A stretch of DNA of 64,000 nt from positions 139,790-203,789 of the forward strand of contig NZ_WIBJ01000031.1 of NCBI RefSeq assembly GCF_009495755.1. The letters are read 5' to 3'. A program made the translations under genes and the position numbers. Position 1 is the stretch's first letter. The number at the start of each line of letters is the position of its first letter. Below the pieces are notes generated by a model. That model saw nothing but the letters and a program-made list of their open reading frames with translations. It was not told where the DNA came from and did no database searches. Positions 8,068-16,686 of this stretch are shown in pieces. This DNA comes from Flavobacterium sp. LMO8 (GTDB taxonomy: Bacteria; Bacteroidota; Bacteroidia; Flavobacteriales; Flavobacteriaceae).

Positions 8068-8084
8068 TTTATAGCTTACTTTTG
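8053..8084 (+). promoter_or_regulatory. Promoter of acyltransferase gene
   Basis: TTG at 8053-8055, 21 bases, TACTTTTG at 8077-8084. The -33 half lies in the right arm of the preceding terminator. The start point near 8089 rules out the upstream ATG at 8022. Confidence 0.6.
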
Positions 8085-8102
8085 CCCAAATTGGTTTTTT
8101 AC

Positions 8103-8837
8103 ATGGAAAAAATTCTTTCATACCCACTTTCAATACTATACACCATAGTTTTTTTTATTTGGTTGTTAATTTTTCATCCAATTCAATGGGTTTGTTATAA
8201 TTTATTTGGTTACAATGCACATCGTATAAGTGTTGCATATTTAAATCTTTGCTTAGTTAGAACAGCACATTTACTTGGCACAACATATCATATTGAAGGA
8301 ATGGAAAATATTCCTAAAAATAAACCTTTAATTATTGTTGCCAATCACCAAAGTTTGCATGATATCACAACTATCATTTGGTTTTTACGAAAAGTACATC
8401 CTAAATTCATTAGTAAAATCGAACTAGGAAAAGGAATTCCGAGTGTTTCTTATAATTTACGTCACGGAGGTTCAGCTTTAATTGATAGAAAAGATCCAAA
8501 ACAAGCGTTACCTGAAATTAAAAAAGTAGCCGAGTTGGTTAACAATAACAACTATTCTGTAGTGATTTTTCCAGAAGGAACAAGAAGTAAAACAGGAGCA
8601 CCTAAACCTTTCGCCGTGAATGGTTTAAAAATGTTATACAAGTTTGCTCCAGACGCCTACTTCTTGCCAATTACTATTAATAATTCGTGGAAAATGACTA
8701 AATTTGGTAAATTTCCTCTTGGATTAGGAACTCGTTTAGAATTTACTATTCATAAACCAATGAAAAATTCAGAAAATCCGTTTGAAGAAATTTTTGAAAA
8801 AACTGAAAAAGTAATTACACAACATATAAAATTATAA
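8103..8837 (+). CDS. 1-acyl-sn-glycerol-3-phosphate acyltransferase (PlsC family)
   Basis: Membrane-bound acyltransferase of 244 residues that should turn lysophosphatidic acid into phosphatidic acid. It has an N-terminal membrane helix (about 6-30), the catalytic NHxxxxD motif as ANHQSLHD and the phosphate-binding FPEGTRS motif. The frame is open from 8022, but that stretch contains a perfect terminator hairpin (8037-8064) and a promoter (8053-8084), so the start is ATG 8103. It ends 4 bases before the acyl-ACP desaturase gene, so the two probably form a membrane-lipid operon. The acyl donor (acyl-CoA or acyl-ACP) cannot be told from sequence. Confidence 0.88.
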   Translation: MEKILSYPLSILYTIVFFIWLLIFHPIQWVCYNLFGYNAHRISVAYLNLCLVRTAHLLGTTYHIEGMENIPKNKPLIIVANHQSLHDITTIIWFLRKVHPKFISKIELGKGIPSVSYNLRHGGSALIDRKDPKQALPEIKKVAELVNNNNYSVVIFPEGTRSKTGAPKPFAVNGLKMLYKFAPDAYFLPITINNSWKMTKFGKFPLGLGTRLEFTIHKPMKNSENPFEEIFEKTEKVITQHIKL

Positions 8838-8841
8838 CCCC

Positions 8842-9834
8842 ATGTCAATACAAAATGTACGACTAGAAGTAATGCAATTTCTTGAAAAGAAAATTGACAC
8901 TTTTGTCGATGAATTTTTAATCCCGGTAGAAAAAATTTGGCAACCGTCAGATTTATTACCGAATTCAGAAAAAGAAACTTTTTTTGAAGAAGTAAAAGAA
9001 CTTCGCGAAATTGCTAAAGATTTACCTTATGATTTTTGGGTAACTTTAGTAGGAGATACTATTACTGAGGAAGCTTTACCTACCTATGAATCTTGGTTAA
9101 TGGAAGTAGAAGGTGTGAATCAAGATGAAGGAGGAAATGGTTGGAGTAAATGGGTTCGTCAATGGACTGGTGAAGAAAACCGACATGGAGATTTATTAAA
9201 TAAGTATTTATATTTATCAGGTAGAGTTAACATGCGTGAAGTTGAAATGACAACTCAGCATTTAATTAATGACGGATTTGATATTGGAACAAGTAATGAT
9301 CCTTATAAAAACTTTGTTTACACCAGTTTTCAAGAGTTAGCAACATATGTTTCTCATAATAGGGTAGCTCTTATTGCTAAAAAACATGGCGATAAAAAAT
9401 TACACAAAATTTGCAATATGATTGCTGGCGATGAAATGCGTCATCATTTAGCATACAGCGAATTTGTCAACCAAATTTTTAAAGTAGATCCTAGTGAAAT
9501 GATGTTGGCTTTTCAACACATGATGAAGCATAAAATTACAATGCCAGCTCACTTTTTAAGAGAATCGGGTCAAAAAATAAGTACTGCTTTTGAACAGTTT
9601 TCAGATTCTGCTCAGCGTATAGGTGTTTATACAGCAAATGATTATGTAGACATTATGCAAAAACTTATCGATAAGTGGGAAATTGACAAAGTTACCGGCT
9701 TAAATAGTGATGCTGAAAAAGCAAGAGATTACTTAATGAAACTTCCGGGAAGAATGGCAAAAGTTTCAGAGCGATTAGTAATTCCAGAAACTAGCCATAT
9801 TTTTAAATGGGTTGAACCTGCTTTAATCAAATAA
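8842..9834 (+). CDS. Soluble acyl-ACP desaturase (diiron, FAB2 type)
   Basis: Soluble diiron desaturase of 330 residues that puts a cis double bond into acyl-ACP chains. The two carboxylate/His signatures are visible: EENRH (111-115) and DEMRH (197-201), with further likely ligands Glu77 and Glu165 in the helical bundle. Length fits plant stearoyl-ACP desaturases and their bacterial relatives. It needs O2 and ferredoxin; no ferredoxin gene is adjacent. It is cotranscribed with the PlsC-type gene 4 bases upstream and ends at a terminator (9859-9897). The position of the double bond is not predictable here. Confidence 0.9.
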   Translation: MSIQNVRLEVMQFLEKKIDTFVDEFLIPVEKIWQPSDLLPNSEKETFFEEVKELREIAKDLPYDFWVTLVGDTITEEALPTYESWLMEVEGVNQDEGGNGWSKWVRQWTGEENRHGDLLNKYLYLSGRVNMREVEMTTQHLINDGFDIGTSNDPYKNFVYTSFQELATYVSHNRVALIAKKHGDKKLHKICNMIAGDEMRHHLAYSEFVNQIFKVDPSEMMLAFQHMMKHKITMPAHFLRESGQKISTAFEQFSDSAQRIGVYTANDYVDIMQKLIDKWEIDKVTGLNSDAEKARDYLMKLPGRMAKVSERLVIPETSHIFKWVEPALIK

Positions 9835-9858
9835 TAAAATCTATTATAAAGTTATAAT

Positions 9859-9897
9859 TCCAAATTCAATAAAATAATTTTGAATTTGGATTTTTTT
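9859..9897 (+). terminator. Terminator of acyltransferase-desaturase operon
   Basis: Perfect 11-base arms TCCAAATTCAA (9859-9869) and TTGAATTTGGA (9880-9890), followed by seven T. Confidence 0.85.
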
Positions 9898-9910
9898 ATA
9901 TCTTATACAT

Positions 9911-10555
9911 ATGCAATTAATCAACAATACGATACTATTTGTAAAAGACAAATTAGAAGATGCCGAAGGTGGCCATGATTGGTTTCACATTGAACGCGTA
10001 TATAAAAATGCTTTGTTAATTGCTGATGGTGAAGAATGTGATTTAACCGTGGTGAAGCTTGGCGCTTTATTACATGATATTGCCGATTCAAAATTTCATG
10101 GTGGCGATGAAACGGTTGGTCCAAAAACGGCGAGAACTTTTTTGGAATCGCAACATGTTTCTGAAGATGTCATTTCACATGTAATTGCTATTATTGAAAA
10201 TATTTCGTTTAAAGGCGGAAATTTCGAAAAGAAATTCAATTCCAAAGAATTAGAAATTGTACAAGATGCTGATCGATTAGATGCTATTGGTGCCATAGGA
10301 ATTGCTCGTACTTTTAACTATGGCGGTTTTAAAAATCGTCCGTTGTACAATCCAACTATTCAACCTAATTTGAATATGAGTAAAGAAGAATACAAAAATA
10401 GTGAATCGCCAACTTTGAATCACTTTTACGAAAAACTATTACTACTAAAAGACAAAATGAACACCGAAACAGGTAAAAAAATTGCACAAAAGCGTCATGA
10501 TTTTATGGTGACTTTTTTGAGTCAGTTTTATGCCGAATGGGATGGTCAAGAATAA
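9911..10555 (+). CDS. HD-domain phosphohydrolase (YedJ-like)
   Basis: Metal-dependent phosphohydrolase of 214 residues. HD-superfamily ligands are visible: HDWFHIERV (22-30) gives the first His, LLHDIAD (53-59) the HD pair, and DADRLDAIG the downstream Asp. This order matches YedJ-type single-domain HD proteins, which act on nucleotides in vitro; the natural substrate is unknown. It is preceded by the desaturase terminator and ends at the hairpin shared with the convergent enoyl-CoA hydratase gene, so it stands alone. Confidence 0.85.
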   Translation: MQLINNTILFVKDKLEDAEGGHDWFHIERVYKNALLIADGEECDLTVVKLGALLHDIADSKFHGGDETVGPKTARTFLESQHVSEDVISHVIAIIENISFKGGNFEKKFNSKELEIVQDADRLDAIGAIGIARTFNYGGFKNRPLYNPTIQPNLNMSKEEYKNSESPTLNHFYEKLLLLKDKMNTETGKKIAQKRHDFMVTFLSQFYAEWDGQE

Positions 10556-10584
10556 AAAAAGCGCTTGACTTTAATCAAAGCGCT
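10554..10584. terminator. Shared terminator between convergent genes
   Basis: AGCGCTT (10560-10566) pairs with AAGCGCT (10578-10584). Seven A on the left become a T run on the minus strand, so it ends the minus-strand enoyl-CoA hydratase transcript best and may also stop the HD gene. Confidence 0.75.
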
Positions 10585-10606
10585 AATAATTAATTTAATA
10601 ATACAA

Positions 10607-11383
10607 TTATTCCCCAGGAAACACTGCTTTTCTTTTTTCTAAAAAAGCGGTTGTTCCTTCTTTAAAATCTTCGGTTCCAAAAGAAAGACCAAAGTTTTTA
10701 ATTTCTACTTCATAACCATTCGTCCCGTCTTCAAAATTGGCATTAATTGATTCGATTGCTTTTGCGATAGCTACACTTGAATTGTTTGTGATTTTTGAAG
10801 CAATTCCTTTTGTGAAATCTAATAGTTCTTCTTGTGCAACAACATGGTTTACTAATCCGTAATTTTTAGCGGTTTCTGCATCAATCATTCCTGCTGTCAT
10901 GATTAGTTCCATTGCACGACCTTTGCCTACTAATTGCGCTAAACGTTGTGTTCCTCCATAACCTGGAATAACTCCTAAAGTAACTTCTGGTAATCCCATT
11001 TTTGCATTGGTTGAAGCTGTTCTAAAATGACAAGCCATTGCCAATTCTAATCCGCCACCAAGAGCAAATCCGTTAACTGCTGCAATAACTGGTGTGCTTA
11101 AATTTTGTACAAAATCAAACAATAAAGCTTGTCCTTCAGCAGCTAATTTTCCACCTTCTTCAACCGAAAAATTAGCGAATTCTGAAATATCGGCTCCAGC
11201 AACAAATGCTTTTTCGCCACTTCCAGTTACTATAATAGCTTTTACCGATTTATCCTCGTTTAGTACTTTAAAACCATCATGTAATTCTTGAATTGTAGCT
11301 TTGTTTAATGCGTTTAGTTTTGTGGGTCTATTAATGGTAATAACCGCAATATTGTCTTGTTTTTCAATTAAAATGTTTTCCAT
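10607..11383 (-). CDS. Enoyl-CoA hydratase/isomerase (crotonase family)
   Basis: Cytoplasmic crotonase of 258 residues, which adds water to trans-2-enoyl-CoA. Visible are the N-terminal NRPTKLNALN, the oxyanion-hole segments GEKAFVAGADISEF and NGFALGGGLELAMACHFR, and the catalytic region LPEVTLGVIPGYGGTQRL, where both Glu of a true hydratase (Glu in LELAM and in LPEVTLG) are kept. That favours hydratase over isomerase. Substrate chain length is not predictable. It is last in a minus-strand run after the histidine kinase (15-base gap) and ends at the terminator at 10554-10584. Confidence 0.9.
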   Translation of the reverse strand: MENILIEKQDNIAVITINRPTKLNALNKATIQELHDGFKVLNEDKSVKAIIVTGSGEKAFVAGADISEFANFSVEEGGKLAAEGQALLFDFVQNLSTPVIAAVNGFALGGGLELAMACHFRTASTNAKMGLPEVTLGVIPGYGGTQRLAQLVGKGRAMELIMTAGMIDAETAKNYGLVNHVVAQEELLDFTKGIASKITNNSSVAIAKAIESINANFEDGTNGYEVEIKNFGLSFGTEDFKEGTTAFLEKRKAVFPGE

Positions 11384-11398
11384 TTTTGTTTGTTTTGA

Positions 11399-12868
11399 TT
11401 ATTTATTAATTGGAAAAGAAACCAAAAATTCGGTTCCAACATTAGGTTCCGTTTCAAAGGTAATCGTTCCGTTATAATTTTCTATAATGTTTTTTATAAT
11501 TGCTAAACCAAGTCCCATTCCGCTTGATTTTGTGGTAAATTTTGGTTCAAAAACACGCTCTTGATTTTCTTCTAAAATTCCTTTTCCGTTGTCTTTAACC
11601 GCAATTTTTACTTGATTATCTTCTCTAAAAACGGTTACAAAAACCAGTTTGTTTTCTTGTTCTTCTGGAATAGCTTGAATGGCATTTTTTACCAAATTTG
11701 TGATGACACGAATTAATTGTGTTCGGTCTAACTTGGCGATAATTTCGTCTTCTAATGCTGAAAACTGAATGTAATCTTCATTAAAAATTTCCAATGCCAT
11801 CTTTACAATTCGGACAACATTTAAAGTTTCGTTTTGTTGTGCTGGCATGGTTGCAAAGTTAGAAAAAGCTCCTGCAACAGCCGTCATGGTGTCAATTTGT
11901 TGTAAGATAGTTTTGGTATAATCGTCTAATTTTTGAGCAATATTTGGGTCATTAGCATCAAACTTTCGTTGAAAACTTTGCACCGTTAATCGCATTGGTG
12001 TAAGTGGATTTTTAATTTCATGTGCTACTTGCTTTGCCATTTCGCGCCAAGCTTGTTCTCTTTCGCTTTGGGCTAAAATTGTAGCGCTCTCTTCTAATTT
12101 ATCCACCATGTTATTATAGGAACGAACCAATGAGTTGATTTCCTTACTTCCGTCTTCAATAACAATTTTTTCATTGCGTTGATCCAATTGGGTTTCTTGC
12201 ATTTTATCGCTAATAATTTTTAACGACTTTGTAATATAACTCGATAGAAAATACGAAAGTACAATGGCAATAAAAAACATAAAAGTATAAACCTGTCCAA
12301 AACGAATTAAGAAATTTTGAACTTCGTTATCATAAAACTCAGCGTCTTCTTCATAAGGCAAATTTAAAATAGCGAGCGGCTTAAATTTATTATCCTTTAA
12401 ATAAGTATAGGAAGAACGAAATGTTTTGTCATCAATGTTTGAAAATTCTATATAACGTTTGTCTAATGAAGATTGAATAATTTTTAAAGTTGAAGGATTT
12501 ATTTTTGGTTTATCTTTATCTAATTTAAAAATGGCTTTTGATGAAACTAAGAGCTTTCCTTTTAAATCAAATAAATTGATTTCCATACTGTGAACATCGG
12601 CTATTTCTGTTATTTTATCTCTAAAAATATATTTTAAATTTTCTGTTGTTAATTCAAAACTGGTATTTTGTAACACATAATTTATATGTTCAGCAATTGC
12701 GGTTTCTTTTCGTTCTAATCTATCTTGATGATATTCTCTGGCTTCTTTTCTAAATTGATAAATTGAAACTGTGGCAATAAGTATAGACGCAATAAGTGTT
12801 AAGAATATCATGGATAGAAATATTCTTATTCGTAGTGAAAGATTTTTGATATTAAAAATTCTATCCAT
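11399..12868 (-). CDS. Sensor histidine kinase, NtrY-like
   Basis: Membrane two-component kinase of 489 residues. Order: membrane helix (about 15-37), extracytoplasmic sensor region (about 40-188), second helix (190-212), HAMP (about 210-262), HisKA with phospho-acceptor His283 in VAHEIKNPLTPMRL, and the ATPase domain with the N box NLVKNAIQAI (391-400), DNGKG (426-430) and GMGLGLAI (450-457). HEIKNPLTPMRL is typical of NtrY-type kinases that partner NtrC-like sigma-54 activators. No response regulator is adjacent, so its partner is elsewhere. Its ATG overlaps the stop of hemJ by one base. The signal sensed is unknown. Confidence 0.9.
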   Translation of the reverse strand: MDRIFNIKNLSLRIRIFLSMIFLTLIASILIATVSIYQFRKEAREYHQDRLERKETAIAEHINYVLQNTSFELTTENLKYIFRDKITEIADVHSMEINLFDLKGKLLVSSKAIFKLDKDKPKINPSTLKIIQSSLDKRYIEFSNIDDKTFRSSYTYLKDNKFKPLAILNLPYEEDAEFYDNEVQNFLIRFGQVYTFMFFIAIVLSYFLSSYITKSLKIISDKMQETQLDQRNEKIVIEDGSKEINSLVRSYNNMVDKLEESATILAQSEREQAWREMAKQVAHEIKNPLTPMRLTVQSFQRKFDANDPNIAQKLDDYTKTILQQIDTMTAVAGAFSNFATMPAQQNETLNVVRIVKMALEIFNEDYIQFSALEDEIIAKLDRTQLIRVITNLVKNAIQAIPEEQENKLVFVTVFREDNQVKIAVKDNGKGILEENQERVFEPKFTTKSSGMGLGLAIIKNIIENYNGTITFETEPNVGTEFLVSFPINK

Positions 12869-13425
12869 TACCTGTTTTGGTTCTTCTCTCTTATTTTTTT
12901 ATACAATTTGAATCCTATCATAATTACAATCGAAAAAACAAAAATTCCTATAACACCATAAATCCAATTGATTGCATTTTTTAAAATTACTAAAAAAACA
13001 ACTGCGAAAAGAATAATAGTGGCACCTTCATTCCAAATTCTAAAAAAATTACCCGAATGTTTGACTTCGTTATTTTGTAATTGCTTAAATATTTGATGGC
13101 ATTTTAAATGATACAAATACAATAAAAACACGAACGCTAATTTTACATGCATCCAAGGTTGAGTTAACCAAACTTTCCCAACTTCCGTAAAAAACAACAT
13201 CCAAAAAGCAAAAATACTTGCCAAAACAGCACTTGGCCAAGTAATAATATACCACAAACGGTATTGCATTAATTGGTATTGTTTGATTAAAATATCTTGC
13301 TCTGGTTGCGGTTTTAGTTTGGCTTCGGCATGATACACAAATAAACGAACAATGTAAAACAAACCAGCAAACCAAGTTATTACAAAGATTAAATGCAATG
13401 ATTTTATGTAGTTGTAAAGTTCCAT
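12868..13425 (-). CDS. hemJ: HemJ/CopD-family membrane protein, protoporphyrinogen oxidase
   Basis: Integral membrane protein of 185 residues with four to five helices, matching the HemJ (UPF0093) family that oxidises protoporphyrinogen IX to protoporphyrin IX, the step before ferrochelatase. The conserved start YNYIKSLHLIFVITWFAGLF carries the His of the family. The frame reads five codons further up to a TTG at 13440, but that lies at the edge of the intergenic repeat; ATG 13425 is preferred. The ferrochelatase gene lies just upstream on the same strand, so haem genes are paired. CopD-like relatives are the main alternative, made less likely by hemH next door. Confidence 0.82.
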   Translation of the reverse strand: MELYNYIKSLHLIFVITWFAGLFYIVRLFVYHAEAKLKPQPEQDILIKQYQLMQYRLWYIITWPSAVLASIFAFWMLFFTEVGKVWLTQPWMHVKLAFVFLLYLYHLKCHQIFKQLQNNEVKHSGNFFRIWNEGATIILFAVVFLVILKNAINWIYGVIGIFVFSIVIMIGFKLYKKIREKNQNR

Positions 13426-13433
13426 ATTACTTA

Positions 13434-13496
13434 GTTTCAAGTTTCAAGTTTCAGGTTGATTGCCGTTCTAAGAACTTGAAACCTGAAACTTGAAAC
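13434..13496. repeat. Inverted repeat built from AGTTTCA units
   Basis: Three direct copies of AGTTTCA (about 13434-13454) are followed by a perfect 17-base inverted repeat: left arm 13441-13457, right arm 13480-13496, with a 22-base loop. It fills the hemH-hemJ gap. There is no T run, so it may be a processing or stability element or a selfish intergenic repeat. Confidence 0.75.
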
Positions 13497-13499
13497 AAT

Positions 13500-14516
13500 T
13501 TATTTAATCCATTCTTTAACCCAATTTGCCACCACACCACACCATTCATCTTCATCATTTAAACATGGAACTGCCATGAATTCCTCGCCACCATGATGCA
13601 AAAATTGTTCGTTAGCCTCCATTGCAATTTCTTCTAAAGTTTCTAAACAATCGGCAACGAATGCTGGTGTTACAACGGCTAATTTCTTAATGCCTTGTTC
13701 TGGCATTTTGTTGATTTCTACATCTGTATAAGGCGTTAACCATTTATCACCTGCTAAACGCGATTGAAAGGTTTGGCTGTATTTTCCTTCTGGAATTCCT
13801 AATAATTTTACAACTTGTCTTGTAGTTTCATAACATTGATGACGGTAACAAAATTCGTGTGCTGCTGAAGGTGTATTGCAACAAGAACCGTCAATTTTAC
13901 AATGCGATTTTGTTACATCTGTTTTGCGAATATGACGCTTTGGAATTCCGTGATACGAAAATAATAAATGGTCATATTCGAATCCTTCCAAGTGCTTTTT
14001 AATAGAATTTGCCAAAGCCTTAATAAAATCTGGTTTGTTATAAAATGCTGGAACATTAGTAAATGTCATTTCAGGAAAATGCTTCTGGCGTAATTCTTCT
14101 GCCAAAACTAAAATAGTAGTAGTTGAAGCCATTGCATGTTGCGGATACAAAGGCAAAAGCATAACCTCGGTCACCCCTTGATCTTTTAATTCTTGCAATC
14201 CTTTCTGAATAGTCATGGTTCCATAACGCATGGCTAAAGCAACCGGGACATCAACCAAATTTTGAACCTTTTGGTGCATTTTTTTAGAAATCACAATTAA
14301 AGGAGAACCTTCGTCTGTCCAAATTCTTGCATATGCTTCAGCTGATTTTTTAGGGCGCGTTTGCAAAATAATTCCTCTAACCAATAAAGCACGTAATAAA
14401 AACGGAACGTCTATTACGTATTTATCCATTAAAAATTCATCTAAATAAGGCTTAACATCTTTTGCTGTTGGGCTTTCTGGTGATCCTAAATTTACTAATA
14501 ATACTCCTTTTTTCAT
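13500..14516 (-). CDS. hemH: Ferrochelatase
   Basis: Inserts Fe(II) into protoporphyrin IX to make haem; 338 residues, normal for the family. It begins KKGVLLVNLGSPESP, the standard ferrochelatase opening, and contains LLFSYHGIPKRHIRKTD with the conserved metal-site His and a second conserved region, VVTPAFVADCLETLEEI, with the catalytic Glu. A cysteine-rich stretch after the SYHGIP motif (HCKIDGSCCNT) resembles the Cys-containing segment seen in some ferrochelatases. Promoter on the minus strand at 14530-14558. The next gene downstream is hemJ, giving the last two steps of protoporphyrin-dependent haem synthesis. Confidence 0.95.
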   Translation of the reverse strand: MKKGVLLVNLGSPESPTAKDVKPYLDEFLMDKYVIDVPFLLRALLVRGIILQTRPKKSAEAYARIWTDEGSPLIVISKKMHQKVQNLVDVPVALAMRYGTMTIQKGLQELKDQGVTEVMLLPLYPQHAMASTTTILVLAEELRQKHFPEMTFTNVPAFYNKPDFIKALANSIKKHLEGFEYDHLLFSYHGIPKRHIRKTDVTKSHCKIDGSCCNTPSAAHEFCYRHQCYETTRQVVKLLGIPEGKYSQTFQSRLAGDKWLTPYTDVEINKMPEQGIKKLAVVTPAFVADCLETLEEIAMEANEQFLHHGGEEFMAVPCLNDEDEWCGVVANWVKEWIK

Positions 14517-14529
14517 TTTCTTTTTTTTT

Positions 14530-14558
14530 CAAAAATACTATTTAATTTTCATAAACAA
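14530..14558 (-). promoter_or_regulatory. Promoter of hemH
   Basis: Reverse strand: TTG (14556-14558), 18 bases, TATTTTTG (14530-14537), followed 13 bases later by the hemH start codon. Confidence 0.6.
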
Positions 14559-14700
14559 GGTAATTGAATATTTCTTAAAAATAGGAACTATTTTAAGATT
14601 TGAAGTTATTTCATTATAGATAAAAGTAATATAATTTAAAGTAAAATAATATTTACATGTTTGAAAGAAAAGATAAAATATTATTCGTTAGTAACTATTT

Positions 14701-16491
14701 TTATCCTTTTTCTTTTCTTTCCAATTCCGCTTGAAATTCTTCCATAACGGGTTTCATGGTGCTTTCAGGAATATCAGATATTCGAATATACATTAAACCG
14801 TCAACCGCATTATTAAATAGTGGATCCACATTAAATGCAACCACTCTTGCGTTTTGTTTGATGTATTTCTTAATTAAAACCGGTAAACGTAAAGTTCCAG
14901 GTTCTAATTCGTCGATAATCTTATCAAATTTATTCAAGTCGGATTCTGTTTCGTTAAAAACAAAATCTTTATCAGCGTCTTTCAGTTTTACTTTGAATTC
15001 TTTTTTCGGATGCACATATTGCGCAATGTATGGATCGTAGTAATGCGATTTCATGAATTCAATCATTAACGATTTTGAAAACTCAGAAAACTGATTGCTA
15101 ATACTTACGCCACCAATCAAATATTTGTGTTCAGGATAATGTAAAGTCGTGTGAACGATTCCTTTCCATAACAAGAACAATGGCATAGGTTTTTGTTGGT
15201 ATTCTTTAATAATGAACGCTCTACCCATTTCGATAGATTTACTCATCATATCATACAATTCCGGTTCAAAACGGAATAATTCATGCAAATAAAAACCATC
15301 AATTCCGTGTTTTGGATAAATATGCGAACCTAGTCCCATACGATAAGCGCCAGCAATACACTGTGCTTCTTCATCCCACAAAAACATATGGTGATAATAT
15401 TTATCGTAAGCATCTAAATCTAATGATTCGTTTGTTCCTTCACCTACTTCTCTAAACGTAATTTCGCGCAAACGGCCAATTTCGTGTAAGATATTCGGAA
15501 TTTTATCCGCAGTTACGAAGTAAACTTCATAATTTTTACTTTGTAATAAGCGGTAATCACCATTTTTTAGAAAAGCCATCTCTTCTAAAATTTGATCATG
15601 ATTTGCTGGTTTCGCAATTTGCTTAGGAGGTTTTGGAAGGGTTAATTTTGGTAAATTAATTTTGGTTTCATCCTCAAAAGAATTAGATAGCATATAGGTT
15701 TTCTTTCTCAAGAATTCACCGTAAGATTCAATGTTTTGGTATTCGTTTTGTTCTGCTACCGAAATAGGTTTTCCAATACGAACTTTAATTACTCTATCTT
15801 TTTGTGTTAGTAATTCACTTGGTAATTTAGCTGTTCTAAGTGTATCATTTATTTTAGATAAGAAGTAAAACAATCTACTATTCTTAGCATGAAAATAGAT
15901 AGGAACAACCGGAACTTGCCCTTTACGAATGACTTTTATAGCGCCTTCTTCCCAAGGTTTGTCAACAACTAACTTTCCATCTTTATAAGTAGAAACTTCA
16001 CCAGCAGGGAACATCCCTAATGGTTTTCCGTCGCTTAAATGACGTAATGTTTCTTTAATTCCAACAACACTTGATTTAGCATCTTTATGATTTTCAAACG
16101 GATTAACCGGCATAATGTACGGTTTCATCGGTTCGATGCGGTGCAATAAAAAGTTGGCGATAATTTTGAAATTAGGTTCTCTTTCAAGCATTAATTTCAA
16201 AAGTAAAATACCGTCAATTCCGCCAAGTGGATGATTAGAAATCGTAATATAGGCGCCGTCTTTTGGTAAACGTTTTAAATCTTCTTCTGGGATTTCAAAT
16301 TTGATTTGGAATTCATCTAAAATAGCATTTAAAAATTCCAATTCACTCAAATGTTTGTTTCGGTCATAAATTTTGTTCAGCGACGAAATCTTAAGCACTT
16401 TCATGAGCAACCAGCCCGAGAAAGTCCCGAAAACACCATATTTGTCAGCATTAATTGCCTTTGCAACTTCTTTAGCAGTAACTAAACCCAT
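14701..16491 (-). CDS. Two-domain acyltransferase (PlsC-like plus GNAT), OlsF-like
   Basis: Fusion protein of 596 residues. The N-terminal half (about 75-270) is a lysophospholipid-acyltransferase-like domain with SNHPLGGIDG (85-94; His87 and Asp93, spaced by five rather than the usual four residues) and FPAGEVS (161-167). The C-terminal half (about 320-540) is a GNAT/autoinducer-synthase-like acyltransferase with REITFREVGEGTNESLDLD and IAGAYRMGLG, as in ornithine N-acyltransferases. This order is that of OlsF, a bifunctional enzyme known to make ornithine lipids in Serratia, with homologues in Flavobacterium. The product here, an aminolipid of the ornithine or related type, is inferred. Monocistronic. 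Confidence 0.78.
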   Translation of the reverse strand: MGLVTAKEVAKAINADKYGVFGTFSGWLLMKVLKISSLNKIYDRNKHLSELEFLNAILDEFQIKFEIPEEDLKRLPKDGAYITISNHPLGGIDGILLLKLMLEREPNFKIIANFLLHRIEPMKPYIMPVNPFENHKDAKSSVVGIKETLRHLSDGKPLGMFPAGEVSTYKDGKLVVDKPWEEGAIKVIRKGQVPVVPIYFHAKNSRLFYFLSKINDTLRTAKLPSELLTQKDRVIKVRIGKPISVAEQNEYQNIESYGEFLRKKTYMLSNSFEDETKINLPKLTLPKPPKQIAKPANHDQILEEMAFLKNGDYRLLQSKNYEVYFVTADKIPNILHEIGRLREITFREVGEGTNESLDLDAYDKYYHHMFLWDEEAQCIAGAYRMGLGSHIYPKHGIDGFYLHELFRFEPELYDMMSKSIEMGRAFIIKEYQQKPMPLFLLWKGIVHTTLHYPEHKYLIGGVSISNQFSEFSKSLMIEFMKSHYYDPYIAQYVHPKKEFKVKLKDADKDFVFNETESDLNKFDKIIDELEPGTLRLPVLIKKYIKQNARVVAFNVDPLFNNAVDGLMYIRISDIPESTMKPVMEEFQAELERKEKG

Positions 16492-16517
16492 TTATAATTT
16501 GTTTATTGAGCAAGAAA

Positions 16518-16525
16518 CAAAGATA
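16518..16525 (-). promoter_or_regulatory. -7 element of the two-domain acyltransferase gene
   Basis: Reverse strand reads TATCTTTG, 26 bases before the start codon. No TTG is seen at the expected spacing. Confidence 0.45.
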
Positions 16526-16658
16526 AGAATTTTGATGAATTTTTAGCACTTTTCATATGGTAATAAAAAGACGAATTTGTTATATTTTTTAGTAACTTGA
16601 TAGTTAGTTAATTATGAAATCAATGAAATCTAATCTTTATTTTTAAAAACCTTTTTCT

Positions 16659-16666
16659 TATATTTG
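16659..16666 (+). promoter_or_regulatory. -7 element of xth
   Basis: TATATTTG, 20 bases before the xth ATG. No clear -33 TTG. Confidence 0.45.
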
Positions 16667-16686
16667 GTCAAAAGCTAAAGCAGTAA

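Noticed and set aside
8022..8102. Upstream extension of the PlsC-type gene
   Set aside because: It contains a perfect 12-base terminator hairpin and a promoter for the next gene, so it is not translated with that gene.
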